Shown here one piece after another: positions 10,088 to 20,285 of a stretch of 46,881 bases of DNA; the stretch's first letter is position 1; every line of letters starts with the position of its first letter. Both the position numbers and the translations under genes were made by a program. The stretch comes from an uncultured bacterium (GTDB lineage Bacteria; Patescibacteriota; Minisyncoccia; Phycocordibacterales; PALSA-1337), in contig CAIUOX010000011.1 in assembly GCA_903900935.1 (NCBI GenBank), forward strand, positions 1-46,881. Direction: 5' to 3'. A model generated the notes under the pieces. The model did not search any database. It was not told the DNA's origin and was given only the letters and a program-made list of their open reading frames with translations.

Positions 10088-10588
10088 TCAGGCGAAGGCT
10101 AGCTGAAATTGTTCAGCGTATTTTCGCGCGAACATCTTACGGAACAAATAGGGAACAGCACCAAGAACGAGTGGTATTGGTGCATTTGGGTCTTTGATGT
10201 GGTCGAGCCACAGATCAGCTTGATCACCCCGTTCCAGCTTTGCACATACTGTGCGGAACAATGAAGAGTCATAACAAAGCCCGGGTACAGATTCCAGAAG
10301 TAGGATATCTCCTTCTTCAAGCCCATCTGGCCACGTTGTAGAACGTGTCGGCCGAGGACTTGGGGGTGACGAGAAGCAGTGCTTTTTCGCCAATTTGGTG
10401 ATTGGGCGACTGAATTTTTTTGGGTTTTGGTTGATGTATGCTGTAACACGCGCCGCATCACTTTGAGAAATTTCCAGAAGCTGATGGTATATGCCAAGCA
10501 AGAGACTGGTTGGATGACCTTCTTGCGTGAAGAGTTTTACTGCGTCGCACGAATCCATTATTCCATTTGTAGTTTTTATATTTGGCAT
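10088..10588 (-). CDS. Hypothetical protein, GC-richer than its surroundings, cassette-like
   Basis: ORF 10088..10657; start MPNIKTTNG at 10588 preceded by SD-like TAAGGAACATC-ATG; dedicated terminator. Confidence 0.6.
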   Translation of the reverse strand: MPNIKTTNGIMDSCDAVKLFTQEGHPTSLLLGIYHQLLEISQSDAARVTAYINQNPKKFSRPITKLAKKHCFSSPPSPRPTRSTTWPDGLEEGDILLLESVPGLCYDSSLFRTVCAKLERGDQADLWLDHIKDPNAPIPLVLGAVPYLFRKMFARKYAEQFQLAFA

Positions 10589-10682
10589 GATGTTCCTTAT
10601 GTTTGTGTGTTGAATGTTGCTAACAAAATAACTATAGGCCGGCTGATAATGTATCATTTGTGGATATGTACGTCAATCTCTA

Positions 10683-10701
10683 ATCGAGGTCAGACCTCGA
10701 T
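10683..10701. repeat. 19-bp perfect palindrome just upstream of a -10 box
   Basis: ATCGAGGTC-A-GACCTCGAT. Confidence 0.7.
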
Positions 10702-10710
10702 AATATCTGA

Positions 10711-10716
10711 TATAAT
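10711..10716 (+). promoter_or_regulatory. Extended -10 box, leaderless promoter
   Basis: TGaTATAAT + 6 nt + ATG (10723). Confidence 0.65.
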
Positions 10717-10722
10717 CGCCCT

Positions 10723-11139
10723 ATGCCGTATCATATTTTCTTTCGAAGGATTCGCAGACGTATCAGACAAAAATCTTTGAATCATAAGGAATATCTTTTA
10801 CAACGTGAATCAGCTAGAACACTTGTGATGGAACGTCTTATTTATTTTGTTGGTGAATATGCAAAGCTCGACCCAATTCTTGCGCAGTTCATGAAATACA
10901 ATCATGTCAGTATTCGCAATCAGCGTAGACGATGGGGAAGTTGCTCATCAAAAAAGAATCTAAATTTTAATTATCGTATTCTGACACTTTCACCAGAATT
11001 ACGTGATTACATCATAGTGCATGAATTGTGCCATCTCAAAGAGCTACATCATGGTAAAACATTTTGGGATCTTGTTGAGCGTATTATTCCAGACGGACAG
11101 GCCTTGAATATGAAAGTTCGCCACATAAAGTTCCAATAA
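10723..11139 (+). CDS. YgjP/WLM-like zinc metallopeptidase
   Basis: RRRWGSCSSKKNLNFNYRI ... YIIVHELCHLKELHHGKTFWDLV (HExxH-like HELCH). Confidence 0.88.
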   Translation: MPYHIFFRRIRRRIRQKSLNHKEYLLQRESARTLVMERLIYFVGEYAKLDPILAQFMKYNHVSIRNQRRRWGSCSSKKNLNFNYRILTLSPELRDYIIVHELCHLKELHHGKTFWDLVERIIPDGQALNMKVRHIKFQ

Positions 11140-11140
11140 T

Positions 11141-11419
11141 ATGAATAAAATAACTTATTATGTGTATATTTTAAAGTGCGCTGATACAACATTATATATC
11201 GGTTCTACTACTGATCTTGAAAGACGACTTTATGCACATAATCATCTAAAATCAGGTGCACATTATACCAAGATACGCAGACCAGTAACTTTGATATATT
11301 CAAAAAAATACAAAACATATGCACAAGTTCGTGCGAAGGAAGCCAAATTAAAGAGAATGAGTAGAGATAGAAAATTACAACTTATTTTTCAAAATAAGAA
11401 AATAACTAGACGAAAATAG
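11141..11419 (+). CDS. GIY-YIG nuclease superfamily protein
   Basis: YYVYILKCADTTLYIGSTTDLERRLYAHN. Confidence 0.9.
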   Translation: MNKITYYVYILKCADTTLYIGSTTDLERRLYAHNHLKSGAHYTKIRRPVTLIYSKKYKTYAQVRAKEAKLKRMSRDRKLQLIFQNKKITRRK

Positions 11420-11424
11420 TTGGG

Positions 11425-12255
11425 TTACAAACCAAGTGCTCTGAGGAATTCTTGTAATTCAGTATCTTCTATTTTGCGGAATGCATTTGATTGCAATCGA
11501 TCAAGTTTGATATTTATGATGCGTGTACGAGTGAGTTGTTCAATCTCAGCAAAAAGAAGTGCACACATTTGGCGGAGATGATTTCCTGCATCAGTGGTAA
11601 TGATAGAGCATAGATGTGAATCTTCTATTTTTACTGATGCACGAGATATGATGTGTTTACCAATATTGATTCCTTCGGCCATCTTTTCCTTGAAATTACT
11701 TCGGAGTGGCGTGATTGTACGGATGACGTATTCAGCGTCATGCTCATGTCCATTATTGAATAGACGGCTCGAGACGCGACGGTCATTGGTGAGGATCATC
11801 AAGCCATTTGCATTTGTATCAAGGTGTCCAACAGAGAAAACACCACGAAGAGAGATTGATTGTGCGATACTCGGTGTTCCTTTACGTGTTTCATCAGTTG
11901 AGATGCCACGAGGTTTATTGTATGCATAGTATACATATGATTCAATCTTCTTATGGTTATTCACTTCAACAACGTCTGATTCCTCTACTTTATCACCGAG
12001 TACAGCATATCTACCATTGATGGTGACACGTTTCTTTGTGATGATTTCATCTGCACCACGACGTGTGGCATATCCTTTGAAGGCGAGATATTTGTTGATG
12101 CGCATCGGGAATGTGTATGGGTTTGTGGCAGGAATTGGTGATGGTCCAGGAACTTTTGTCTTTGTGCGAATAGGCCTAGCAGAACGTTTCTTGTGCAAAT
12201 TGTGCACAAACTTTGGAACGAATTTTGAATTAGATCGAGGGGCGAATTTTTCCAT
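11425..12255 (-). CDS. RNA pseudouridine synthase (RluB/E/F-like, S4 domain)
   Basis: S4-like INKYLAFKGYATRRGADEIITKKRVTING; YNKPRGI; GHLDTNANGLMILTND. Confidence 0.85.
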   Translation of the reverse strand: MEKFAPRSNSKFVPKFVHNLHKKRSARPIRTKTKVPGPSPIPATNPYTFPMRINKYLAFKGYATRRGADEIITKKRVTINGRYAVLGDKVEESDVVEVNNHKKIESYVYYAYNKPRGISTDETRKGTPSIAQSISLRGVFSVGHLDTNANGLMILTNDRRVSSRLFNNGHEHDAEYVIRTITPLRSNFKEKMAEGINIGKHIISRASVKIEDSHLCSIITTDAGNHLRQMCALLFAEIEQLTRTRIINIKLDRLQSNAFRKIEDTELQEFLRALGL

Positions 12256-12262
12256 GAATAAA

Positions 12263-12268
12263 ACTGTA
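12263..12268 (-). promoter_or_regulatory. Extended -10 box, leaderless promoter of the pseudouridine synthase gene
   Basis: Minus strand TGaTACAGT + 7 nt + ATG (12255). Confidence 0.55.
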
Positions 12269-12309
12269 TCATTTTGGTGCTAAAATAGCAAATCAAAAAT
12301 GATTTATTG

Positions 12310-12351
12310 TCAAACATATTGTAATTGTTAGACTTATATAAATATGTTTGA
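12310..12351. repeat. 11-bp inverted repeat in a divergent intergenic region
   Basis: TCAAACATATT (12310-12320) / AATATGTTTGA (12341-12351). Confidence 0.6.
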
Positions 12352-12467
12352 TATTTTTTAGTGTAGTCATTGGTGTACTTTTTTGTGTCTGAATATGTTT
12401 GTGGTAATCAACAGCTTATTCACGTATATACAAAAGTTTTTATTGAGAAGTAGTGTAAAATCTCTTC

Positions 12468-14306
12468 ATGACTCAGAAAGATGCATTGAATATACTGAAA
12501 GCTGGACAAAATGTCTTCATTACAGGACCAGCTGGTTCAGGAAAAACATTTGTAGTAAATCAATACATCAGATATCTCAAGGATCATGGTGTTCCGATTG
12601 GTATTACAGCATCAACAGGTATTGCTGCTACTCATATGGGTGGTGTGACTATTCATTCATGGTCTGGTATTGGTATCAAAAATTATATATCAGAAGAAGA
12701 TCTTGAAGCTATAAGCCAGAAAGCGAGTGTGCGCAAAAAAATTCAAGAATCTCAAGTTTTGATTATTGATGAAGTTTCAATGTTGCACCATTTTCGTCTG
12801 GATCTTATTGATCAAGTGCTCAAACATATCCGCAAATCAACAGAACCATTTGGTGGCATACAGATGATATTGTGTGGAGATTTTTTCCAGTTACCACCAG
12901 TATCACGCATGGGCGAACAAAGTCCCCAATTCATCTATCATTCTGATTCGTGGAAACAAGGCAAGTTTGCTGTATGTTATCTTTCAGAAAATTATCGTCA
13001 AGGTGATGATGTGTCATTGACTATTTTGAATGAAATTCGTTCAGGCGAAGTATCAGAAAAGTCACAAGAACTTTTACGAGGTAGATTCAAGAAAAATACG
13101 ACAAAATTAGCGTCACCACACATTGACATCTCCTCTGACGTTGAAGAAGAAATCATTAACCTAGATTTTCAAGAGACTCTCATTGAACCAACACGTCTCT
13201 ATACTCATAATATTGATGTAGATATTATAAATGATCGTGAACTAAATAAGGTCAATGCTCATGAATGTATGTATGAGATGACTTGCCAAGGAAGGAAGTC
13301 ATTGGTTGAAACCCTTAAGAAATCCTGTTTGGCGCCAGAGAATCTACGATTGAAAAAAGGCGCACGAGTGATGTGCATTAAGAATAACTTTGAGAAAGGC
13401 TACGTGAATGGAACACTCGGTGTAATTGTCTCATGTGGCCATGGAGTTGACCCGATTATTCGTACTGCAGGGACTCCTGATTTTCCTGATGGCAGATTGC
13501 TTACACTTGAGTCAGCTACGTGGCAGATTGAATATGATGGAAAAATATTGGCTGAGATACATCAATATCCATTACGCCTCGCATGGGCTATCACAGTGCA
13601 CAAAAGCCAAGGAATGAGTTTGGATGCCATAGAAGTTGATCTATCTCGTTCATTTGAGGCGGGTATGGGATACGTGGCATTGTCTCGTGTGCGTACTTTG
13701 GCGGGTTTACGTATTCTTGGACTCAATCAACATGCGCTTAAGGTCAATCATGAAGTGCTCAAATATGATCATCATTTGCGTGAATTATCAGCAAAAGCAG
13801 AGAGTGTTATCACCCATACTGATGAAAAAGATATCATTCGTGCTCAAGAAGCATTTTTGGGTAAGGTTGCGCCAATGTATTCATATATTGATCCAAAAAC
13901 AGGGAAGACAACACGAAAAAGCATCAAAAAAGATAAAACAATCAAGATTTCAACATTTGCTCGAACTGCAAATCTTATTCGCTCACAAAAAAATCTCAAA
14001 GAGATAGCTGAGGCGCGTGATATGGTTATTGATACCATCATATATCACCTTGAATATCTCATAAATACTGATGGTTCAGACGTGGCAGAGCATCTCAATC
14101 AATCAGATATAGCGTATCTCAAGTATGAGATTTCACCACAGCATTTTGGCAAGATAGAAAAAGCGCTGGAGGTTGTGTCGCTAGCCCAAAATGATGACAA
14201 ACCACCTTTGCTCTCTCCTGTAAAAAATAAAGTTGGTGCCAATGTCTCATTTAGGGATATTCGCTTGGCACGTGTTTTGCTAGGATATATCAAAAAGACT
14301 ATATAA
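12468..14306 (+). CDS. PIF1/RecD-like SF1 helicase with C-terminal HTH_40-like domain
   Basis: GPAGSGKTFVVNQY, LIIDEVSMLHHFRLDLID, GGIQMILCGDFFQLPPV, WAITVHKSQGMSLDAIEVDLS; C-term LKEIAEARDMVIDTIIYHLEYLI. Confidence 0.9.
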   Translation: MTQKDALNILKAGQNVFITGPAGSGKTFVVNQYIRYLKDHGVPIGITASTGIAATHMGGVTIHSWSGIGIKNYISEEDLEAISQKASVRKKIQESQVLIIDEVSMLHHFRLDLIDQVLKHIRKSTEPFGGIQMILCGDFFQLPPVSRMGEQSPQFIYHSDSWKQGKFAVCYLSENYRQGDDVSLTILNEIRSGEVSEKSQELLRGRFKKNTTKLASPHIDISSDVEEEIINLDFQETLIEPTRLYTHNIDVDIINDRELNKVNAHECMYEMTCQGRKSLVETLKKSCLAPENLRLKKGARVMCIKNNFEKGYVNGTLGVIVSCGHGVDPIIRTAGTPDFPDGRLLTLESATWQIEYDGKILAEIHQYPLRLAWAITVHKSQGMSLDAIEVDLSRSFEAGMGYVALSRVRTLAGLRILGLNQHALKVNHEVLKYDHHLRELSAKAESVITHTDEKDIIRAQEAFLGKVAPMYSYIDPKTGKTTRKSIKKDKTIKISTFARTANLIRSQKNLKEIAEARDMVIDTIIYHLEYLINTDGSDVAEHLNQSDIAYLKYEISPQHFGKIEKALEVVSLAQNDDKPPLLSPVKNKVGANVSFRDIRLARVLLGYIKKTI

Positions 14307-14367
14307 TACAGAAAAAGCTAAAGATTCTTTTTGAAAGCGTATAGAATATAACTTATAAAAAATAAGA

Positions 14368-14393
14368 CCCCCGACGCACAGGTGTGCTGGGGG
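14368..14393 (-). terminator. Rho-independent terminator for the minus-strand gene 14411..14806
   Basis: CCCCCgacGCACA-GG-TGTGCtGGGGG stem with a U-rich tract (TCTTATTTTTTATAA) on the minus strand. Confidence 0.8.
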
Positions 14394-14410
14394 CTGATAT
14401 CCTGATAAAC

Positions 14411-14806
14411 TCATGCTGGGACCATTGCCGGATTGTCGATTCGGTATGAAAGTCGTTTTTGGTGAATGGTAACAGTGGTGATTCCGTTCCTACCGCGTAT
14501 TTTTTTCACGACACGAATAAAAATGATGAAGATTTCAAGGATGGCATCCTTGATAATTACTGGAAGATCGCGTGTGATTTTCGCGGTGATACTGGTTTTT
14601 TTGCCACAACAGATTTTAAACCGATGTGCTCCCATTTCGGTGAAGATCTGCATGTCCCGGATTTCATCCAGAACTCTTCGGCAGACGAGGGCCACTGTTT
14701 CTTTCGTAAGTCCCAATCCGAACTTTGAAGCGTTCGGCGTGTTGGGTCTCGCTTTCCTCTTTTTCATAGTTTGTTTCGTTTTGTGGTTTTTGTACTTTTC
14801 ATTCAC
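14411..14806 (-). CDS. Hypothetical protein, cassette-like (start may be 14767)
   Basis: Open frame with a dedicated GC-rich terminator; no recognised family. Confidence 0.5.
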   Translation of the reverse strand: MNEKYKNHKTKQTMKKRKARPNTPNASKFGLGLTKETVALVCRRVLDEIRDMQIFTEMGAHRFKICCGKKTSITAKITRDLPVIIKDAILEIFIIFIRVVKKIRGRNGITTVTIHQKRLSYRIDNPAMVPA

Positions 14807-14880
14807 ACATATGAATGACGTTCGGTTACAAATAGTACTACTCTAGTATAGTTATGTCAATCATATTTCTTTGTTATTCT

Positions 14881-16152
14881 TTATGAAGATTTTGATGTAG
14901 GAATAGCATTACCAGCGACCCAACCAGTGCTCCAGCAGAGCTGTAAACTATATCCACCAGAAGGACGATCTATATTCAATACATCACCGATAAGATATAG
15001 GTTGGGGATGATTGAACTTTTCATTGTTTTAAAATCTACTTCAGTCAAAGTGACTCCACCAGAAGTAATGATAGCTTTGTCAAATCCAAGTAATTTTGTT
15101 GGATGAATATGTATGTCTTTGAGTAATTTCACCAAGTCCAGACGCTCTTGTCTTGTTACACTATGATTTGGTTTTTCGGGATTGATGAGAGAGCGTTGTA
15201 TCACCATATCAATAAATGCTGCAGGAATGAGTGAACCGATACTATTTTTGAATTTCTTATTGCTATCTTTTGCAAATAGGTTTTGCAACGCTTTATTCAA
15301 GGTAGCATAATCATGTTCAGGAAGAAGGTCTATTGAGATGATCACTTCGCCATATTTCATTAGGTCTTCTACTTCTGATGACATATTGAGTATAGCTGGT
15401 CCTGATAGGCCGAAGTGTGTAAAAAGAACCTTACCTTTTTTTGTTGCTTGTTTTATTCCATTTTGTAATAGAGTAATCTTTGCATTGGGCATTGAGACGC
15501 CAGAAATATCTTTGACCCATTGGTCGCGAACCTCGATTGGTACTAGTGCTGCTTTTGGCTCCGAAATCGTATGGCCGAGTTTCTTCAGCCATCCAAATCC
15601 TTCACCAGTTGAGCCAGTTTCTGGGTGAGATTTTCCGCCAGTAGCAAGAATGAAATTCTTGGCATGAATAACTTCACCATTTTTGAGCTTCACGCTCTCT
15701 ATGTGTCCATTTTTACTCTGTACAAATCCAGTGACAGGAACATTTGAGCGCACAGTCACTTTCCCAGCTTTCATATATGATATGAGCACATCGAATACTG
15801 ATTGTGCCGAATCACTAATAGGGAAGACACGCTTTCCTTCTTCAACTTTTGTCTCCATAAATCTATTATTAAAAAACTCTAGTGTATCTCTGACACTGTG
15901 TTGTGAGAATGTGGAAAAAAGGAATTTGCTATCATCTTTGAATTTTGAAAGAAATGCACGTACATTAGTTTCTGCATTGGTTAGATTGCATCTACCACCA
16001 CCGCTGATGAGGAGCTTTTTGCCGAGAGAGGTATTTTTCTCAAGTAGTATGACATTTAAGCCACGTTCGGCTGCACGTCCAGCCGACATCATACCAGCGG
16101 GTCCACCGCCGATCACAGCTACGTCGTATGGGGTTTCAACTGTTTCTTTCAT
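14881..16152 (-). CDS. HI0933-like FAD/NAD(P)-dependent oxidoreductase
   Basis: DVAVIGGGPAGMMSAGRAAERG, SGGGRCNLTN, FILATGGKSHPETGSTGEGF, GGVTLTEVDFKTM. Confidence 0.92.
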   Translation of the reverse strand: MKETVETPYDVAVIGGGPAGMMSAGRAAERGLNVILLEKNTSLGKKLLISGGGRCNLTNAETNVRAFLSKFKDDSKFLFSTFSQHSVRDTLEFFNNRFMETKVEEGKRVFPISDSAQSVFDVLISYMKAGKVTVRSNVPVTGFVQSKNGHIESVKLKNGEVIHAKNFILATGGKSHPETGSTGEGFGWLKKLGHTISEPKAALVPIEVRDQWVKDISGVSMPNAKITLLQNGIKQATKKGKVLFTHFGLSGPAILNMSSEVEDLMKYGEVIISIDLLPEHDYATLNKALQNLFAKDSNKKFKNSIGSLIPAAFIDMVIQRSLINPEKPNHSVTRQERLDLVKLLKDIHIHPTKLLGFDKAIITSGGVTLTEVDFKTMKSSIIPNLYLIGDVLNIDRPSGGYSLQLCWSTGWVAGNAIPTSKSS

Positions 16153-16228
16153 AGCGACATGTTAGCACAGATAAGTCAAAAAGGCTCATGTATGCAAATA
16201 AAAAAGGAATTTTTGTTTGTACTATGTA

Positions 16229-17470
<1,242 letters not shown>

Positions 17471-17524
17471 TTAGTTCAGAAGATGGAGGATGTGTACCCA
17501 TTTTCAAATATTCTCATCCTCAGT

Positions 17525-17530
17525 TATAAT
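17525..17530 (+). promoter_or_regulatory. -10 box, leaderless promoter
   Basis: TATAAT + CAGTCA + ATG (17537). Confidence 0.6.
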
Positions 17531-17536
17531 CAGTCA

Positions 17537-18232
17537 ATGAATAATCAAAAAAATCCACACTTTTTTTCACGAAAGAATATCCATAGCGATGAAATAAAAG
17601 TACATCTAGAAAATATCAATAGAGAATTCAAAGAAGGTTTTGCATTTGTGCGCAAATATCCAAAGTCTGTAACGATATTTGGTTCATCATTGATCAAACC
17701 TGAAAGTCAAACATACAAGGATGCATTCAATCTCGGTGAACGTATCGTAAAAGAATTGAAATACGCAGTGATTACTGGTGGTGGTCCAGGAGTTATGGAA
17801 GCTGCCAATATGGGTGCATCGCAAGCTCATGGTCAGTCAGTTGGCCTCAATATCAGTCTTCCTCACGAGCATCATACCAATATTGCAGTGACCGATTCTA
17901 TGAAGTTTAGTTATTTCTTTTCTCGGAAGACAATGCTTACATTCGCGGCAGAGACTTATGTTTTTTTTCCTGGTGGATTTGGGACATTTGATGAATTATT
18001 CAGTATCCTTACATTGGTTCAGACTGGAAAAATTCCTCGTGTGCCGATTGTATTGTTTGGTTCAGAATTTTGGAATAGTTTCTTGGGTGTATTCAAAGAA
18101 AAAATGTCTGATGAATATCACACAATTGATCCTCATGACCTTGAATTGGTCAAAATAACTGACTCTATTGATTTTGTTTTGGAAGTTATCCAAAAAGCCC
18201 CAATATCAGAGTGGTGGAGGAATATAAATTAG
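17537..18232 (+). CDS. LOG/TIGR00730-family Rossmann-fold protein
   Basis: ORF 17465..18232; VTIFGSSLI, VITGGGPGVMEAANMGA, FPGGFGTFDELFSILTLVQTGK; start 17537 chosen from TATAAT(17525-17530)+6 nt. Confidence 0.88.
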   Translation: MNNQKNPHFFSRKNIHSDEIKVHLENINREFKEGFAFVRKYPKSVTIFGSSLIKPESQTYKDAFNLGERIVKELKYAVITGGGPGVMEAANMGASQAHGQSVGLNISLPHEHHTNIAVTDSMKFSYFFSRKTMLTFAAETYVFFPGGFGTFDELFSILTLVQTGKIPRVPIVLFGSEFWNSFLGVFKEKMSDEYHTIDPHDLELVKITDSIDFVLEVIQKAPISEWWRNIN

Positions 18233-19224
18233 ATCTCTCTTGGCTTATAATCAGATGGAGCTCGTTCAAGCCACCATTCTATCTGTTTTCTAGTTAGGAG
18301 ACCTTCTTGCGAACCGATGAATTGGGCGACTGACATCGGATTGACTGGAGCCCAAGTGAGTGCTTCAAGAGGAGATTTTCCAATACAAAGTGCAGACATG
18401 AATGTTGAGGCGAAAGCATCACCGCAGCCGGTGCGTTCAAATGGTGGCTTTGAGTCATGGTATATTGGCATAAAATAATAGTGTTCGCCATCAAACATAT
18501 ATGCTCCTTTTGATGCATCAGTAATCAATGTTATCTTTGGTCCTTGATCAGCAAGTCCTTTGAGAAGAATTTTTATATCACGAGAAGTGCTTCCAAGAAT
18601 ACGTTGCGCTTCTTCAAGATTTACAATAAAAACATGAGTATGTTGGTATATACGTTTCAATTCTTCAATTCCAAGTTTGATTTGGAATGTTCCTGGTTGG
18701 AATGTTAGACGAACGTTCGGGTGTGCATCAAGATAGTCAGCTATTGCCATGTGGTATGGGAATGTTGCACTACTCATTGATGTAAGATATATCCATTTTG
18801 GTTCGGCAAATTTTGGTAATTCATAGTCATAATCAGTGTGGTGTACAAGAATAGTGCGATCAATGTCATACCATAGTACGAAGTGATAGTTCGTTGGCTT
18901 GTTTTTGTTGATCTTTACATATGATGTGCTGACATTGTTCTTATGAAGTTCTACCAAAGAGTCTTTGCCATTTTGATCATCGCCAATATTTGTTACTAGT
19001 GCCGTATTGAGTCCAAGACGTGCTGCTGAAACTGCGGCATTTGCGGCATTTCCTACAGCTTTTATTACTTTCACATACTCAAAAGGTATTTTATCTCCAA
19101 ATGGCATGCATATCTCACAATCATTTGTATTCACTTTGCAGTGCACATCTGCTTTTTCTAGGCGAATAAAAGCATCTGTGGCTATATCGCCGATAGCGAG
19201 TACGTCGAGTGACTTTTTGAACAT
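18229..19224 (-). CDS. PfkB family carbohydrate kinase
   Basis: VGNAANAAVSAARLGL, FERTGCGDAFASTFMSAL. Confidence 0.9.
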   Translation of the reverse strand: MFKKSLDVLAIGDIATDAFIRLEKADVHCKVNTNDCEICMPFGDKIPFEYVKVIKAVGNAANAAVSAARLGLNTALVTNIGDDQNGKDSLVELHKNNVSTSYVKINKNKPTNYHFVLWYDIDRTILVHHTDYDYELPKFAEPKWIYLTSMSSATFPYHMAIADYLDAHPNVRLTFQPGTFQIKLGIEELKRIYQHTHVFIVNLEEAQRILGSTSRDIKILLKGLADQGPKITLITDASKGAYMFDGEHYYFMPIYHDSKPPFERTGCGDAFASTFMSALCIGKSPLEALTWAPVNPMSVAQFIGSQEGLLTRKQIEWWLERAPSDYKPREI

Positions 19225-19230
19225 GCACAA

Positions 19231-19236
19231 ATTATA
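19231..19236 (-). promoter_or_regulatory. Extended -10 box, leaderless promoter of the PfkB kinase gene
   Basis: Minus strand TGaTATAAT + TTGTGC + ATG (19224). Confidence 0.7.
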
Positions 19237-19246
19237 TCATAGACCA

Positions 19247-19390
19247 GAGAAGCGGGAGGATGTGTACTCATTTCATTCCATGAAGCTCGGTGACGATTTG
19301 ATATGTGTGCCTAAAGAATAATATAATGAGACGAAATCCCGCTGGGAATGCTTCATGGAATGAAATGAGTACACATACTCCCGCTTCGCT
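19247..19390. repeat. Long inverted repeat (~40-bp arms, ~63-nt spacer) between divergent promoters
   Basis: GAGAAGCGGGAGGATGTGTACTCATTTCATTCCATGAAGC (19247-19286) versus GCTTCATGGAATGAAATGAGTACACATACTCCCGCTTCGCT (19350-19390); about two mismatches. Confidence 0.9.
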
Positions 19391-19407
19391 AAACTCTTAT
19401 GAGGGGG

Positions 19408-19413
19408 TATAAT
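19408..19413 (+). promoter_or_regulatory. -10 box, leaderless promoter of the aldolase gene
   Basis: TATAAT + AATGTC + ATG (19420). Confidence 0.65.
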
Positions 19414-19419
19414 AATGTC

Positions 19420-20280
19420 ATGACATTACGTGAACATATTCAAGAAGCTATTAGTAAAAAGGTAGCGATAGGGCATTTTAATATTTCTACACTTGATGGG
19501 GTCTGGGCAGTTGCAGATGCTGCAAAAGAGCTCAATGTCCCAGTGATTATTGGTGTTTCAGAAGGTGAGCGTGATTATGTTGGCGTGAATGAGATATACG
19601 CAATAGTAAAAAGTATTCGTGAGCATAGAAATCAGCCAGTTTTCTTGAATGCTGATCATACCTATTCATTTGAACGAGTCAAAGAAGCGATTGATGCTGG
19701 TTTTGACTCCGTAATATTTGATGGCGCACAGCTTTCTTTTGAGGATAATATAGCAATTACAAAAAAATGCGTTGAATATGCACGAGCTTCTGGTCGCGAT
19801 GTTCTTGTTGAAGGTGAATTGGGCTTCATCGGTGCCTCTTCAAAACTTCTTGATGCAATTCCTGTTGGTGCTGTTGTTGGAGATGCAAATATGACCAAGC
19901 CAGAAGATGCACTTTCATTCATTCAAGCAACTGGTGCTGATATACTCGCTCCAGCAGTTGGTAATATTCATGGTTTGATTCGTGGTGGTGAACCAGCTCT
20001 GAATATTGATCGTGTACAAAAAATCTCCACAACAACCAAGATTCCATTGGTGCTTCATGGTGCTTCAGGAAATACAGCAGATGATATTCGTGGCTGTGTT
20101 GCATCTGGTGTAGCTATAGTTCATGTCAATACAGAGCTTCGTGTGGCATATCGTGGAGGTCTCGTGAAGGCACTTTCAGAATATCCAGATGAAGTTGCTC
20201 CATACAAATATTTGAGACCAGCAAAGTCTGCAATGCAAAAAGTAATTGAAGAAAAGCTGAAGATTATCAATCGTCTATAG
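19420..20280 (+). CDS. Class II fructose-bisphosphate/ketose-bisphosphate aldolase
   Basis: AIGHFNISTLDGVWAVADAAKELNVPVIIGVSEGE, FLNADHTYSFERVKEAIDAGFDSVIFDGA, GNIHGLI, PLVLHGASG. Confidence 0.92.
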   Translation: MTLREHIQEAISKKVAIGHFNISTLDGVWAVADAAKELNVPVIIGVSEGERDYVGVNEIYAIVKSIREHRNQPVFLNADHTYSFERVKEAIDAGFDSVIFDGAQLSFEDNIAITKKCVEYARASGRDVLVEGELGFIGASSKLLDAIPVGAVVGDANMTKPEDALSFIQATGADILAPAVGNIHGLIRGGEPALNIDRVQKISTTTKIPLVLHGASGNTADDIRGCVASGVAIVHVNTELRVAYRGGLVKALSEYPDEVAPYKYLRPAKSAMQKVIEEKLKIINRL

Positions 20281-20285
20281 TTTTT

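Noticed and set aside
10683-10701. Canonical parS site
   Set aside because: Sequence does not match TGTTTCACGTGAAACA; kept only as an unexplained palindrome
12310-12351. Terminator between the pseudouridine synthase and the helicase
   Set aside because: The genes are divergent, so this inverted repeat is more likely an operator or chance AT-rich symmetry
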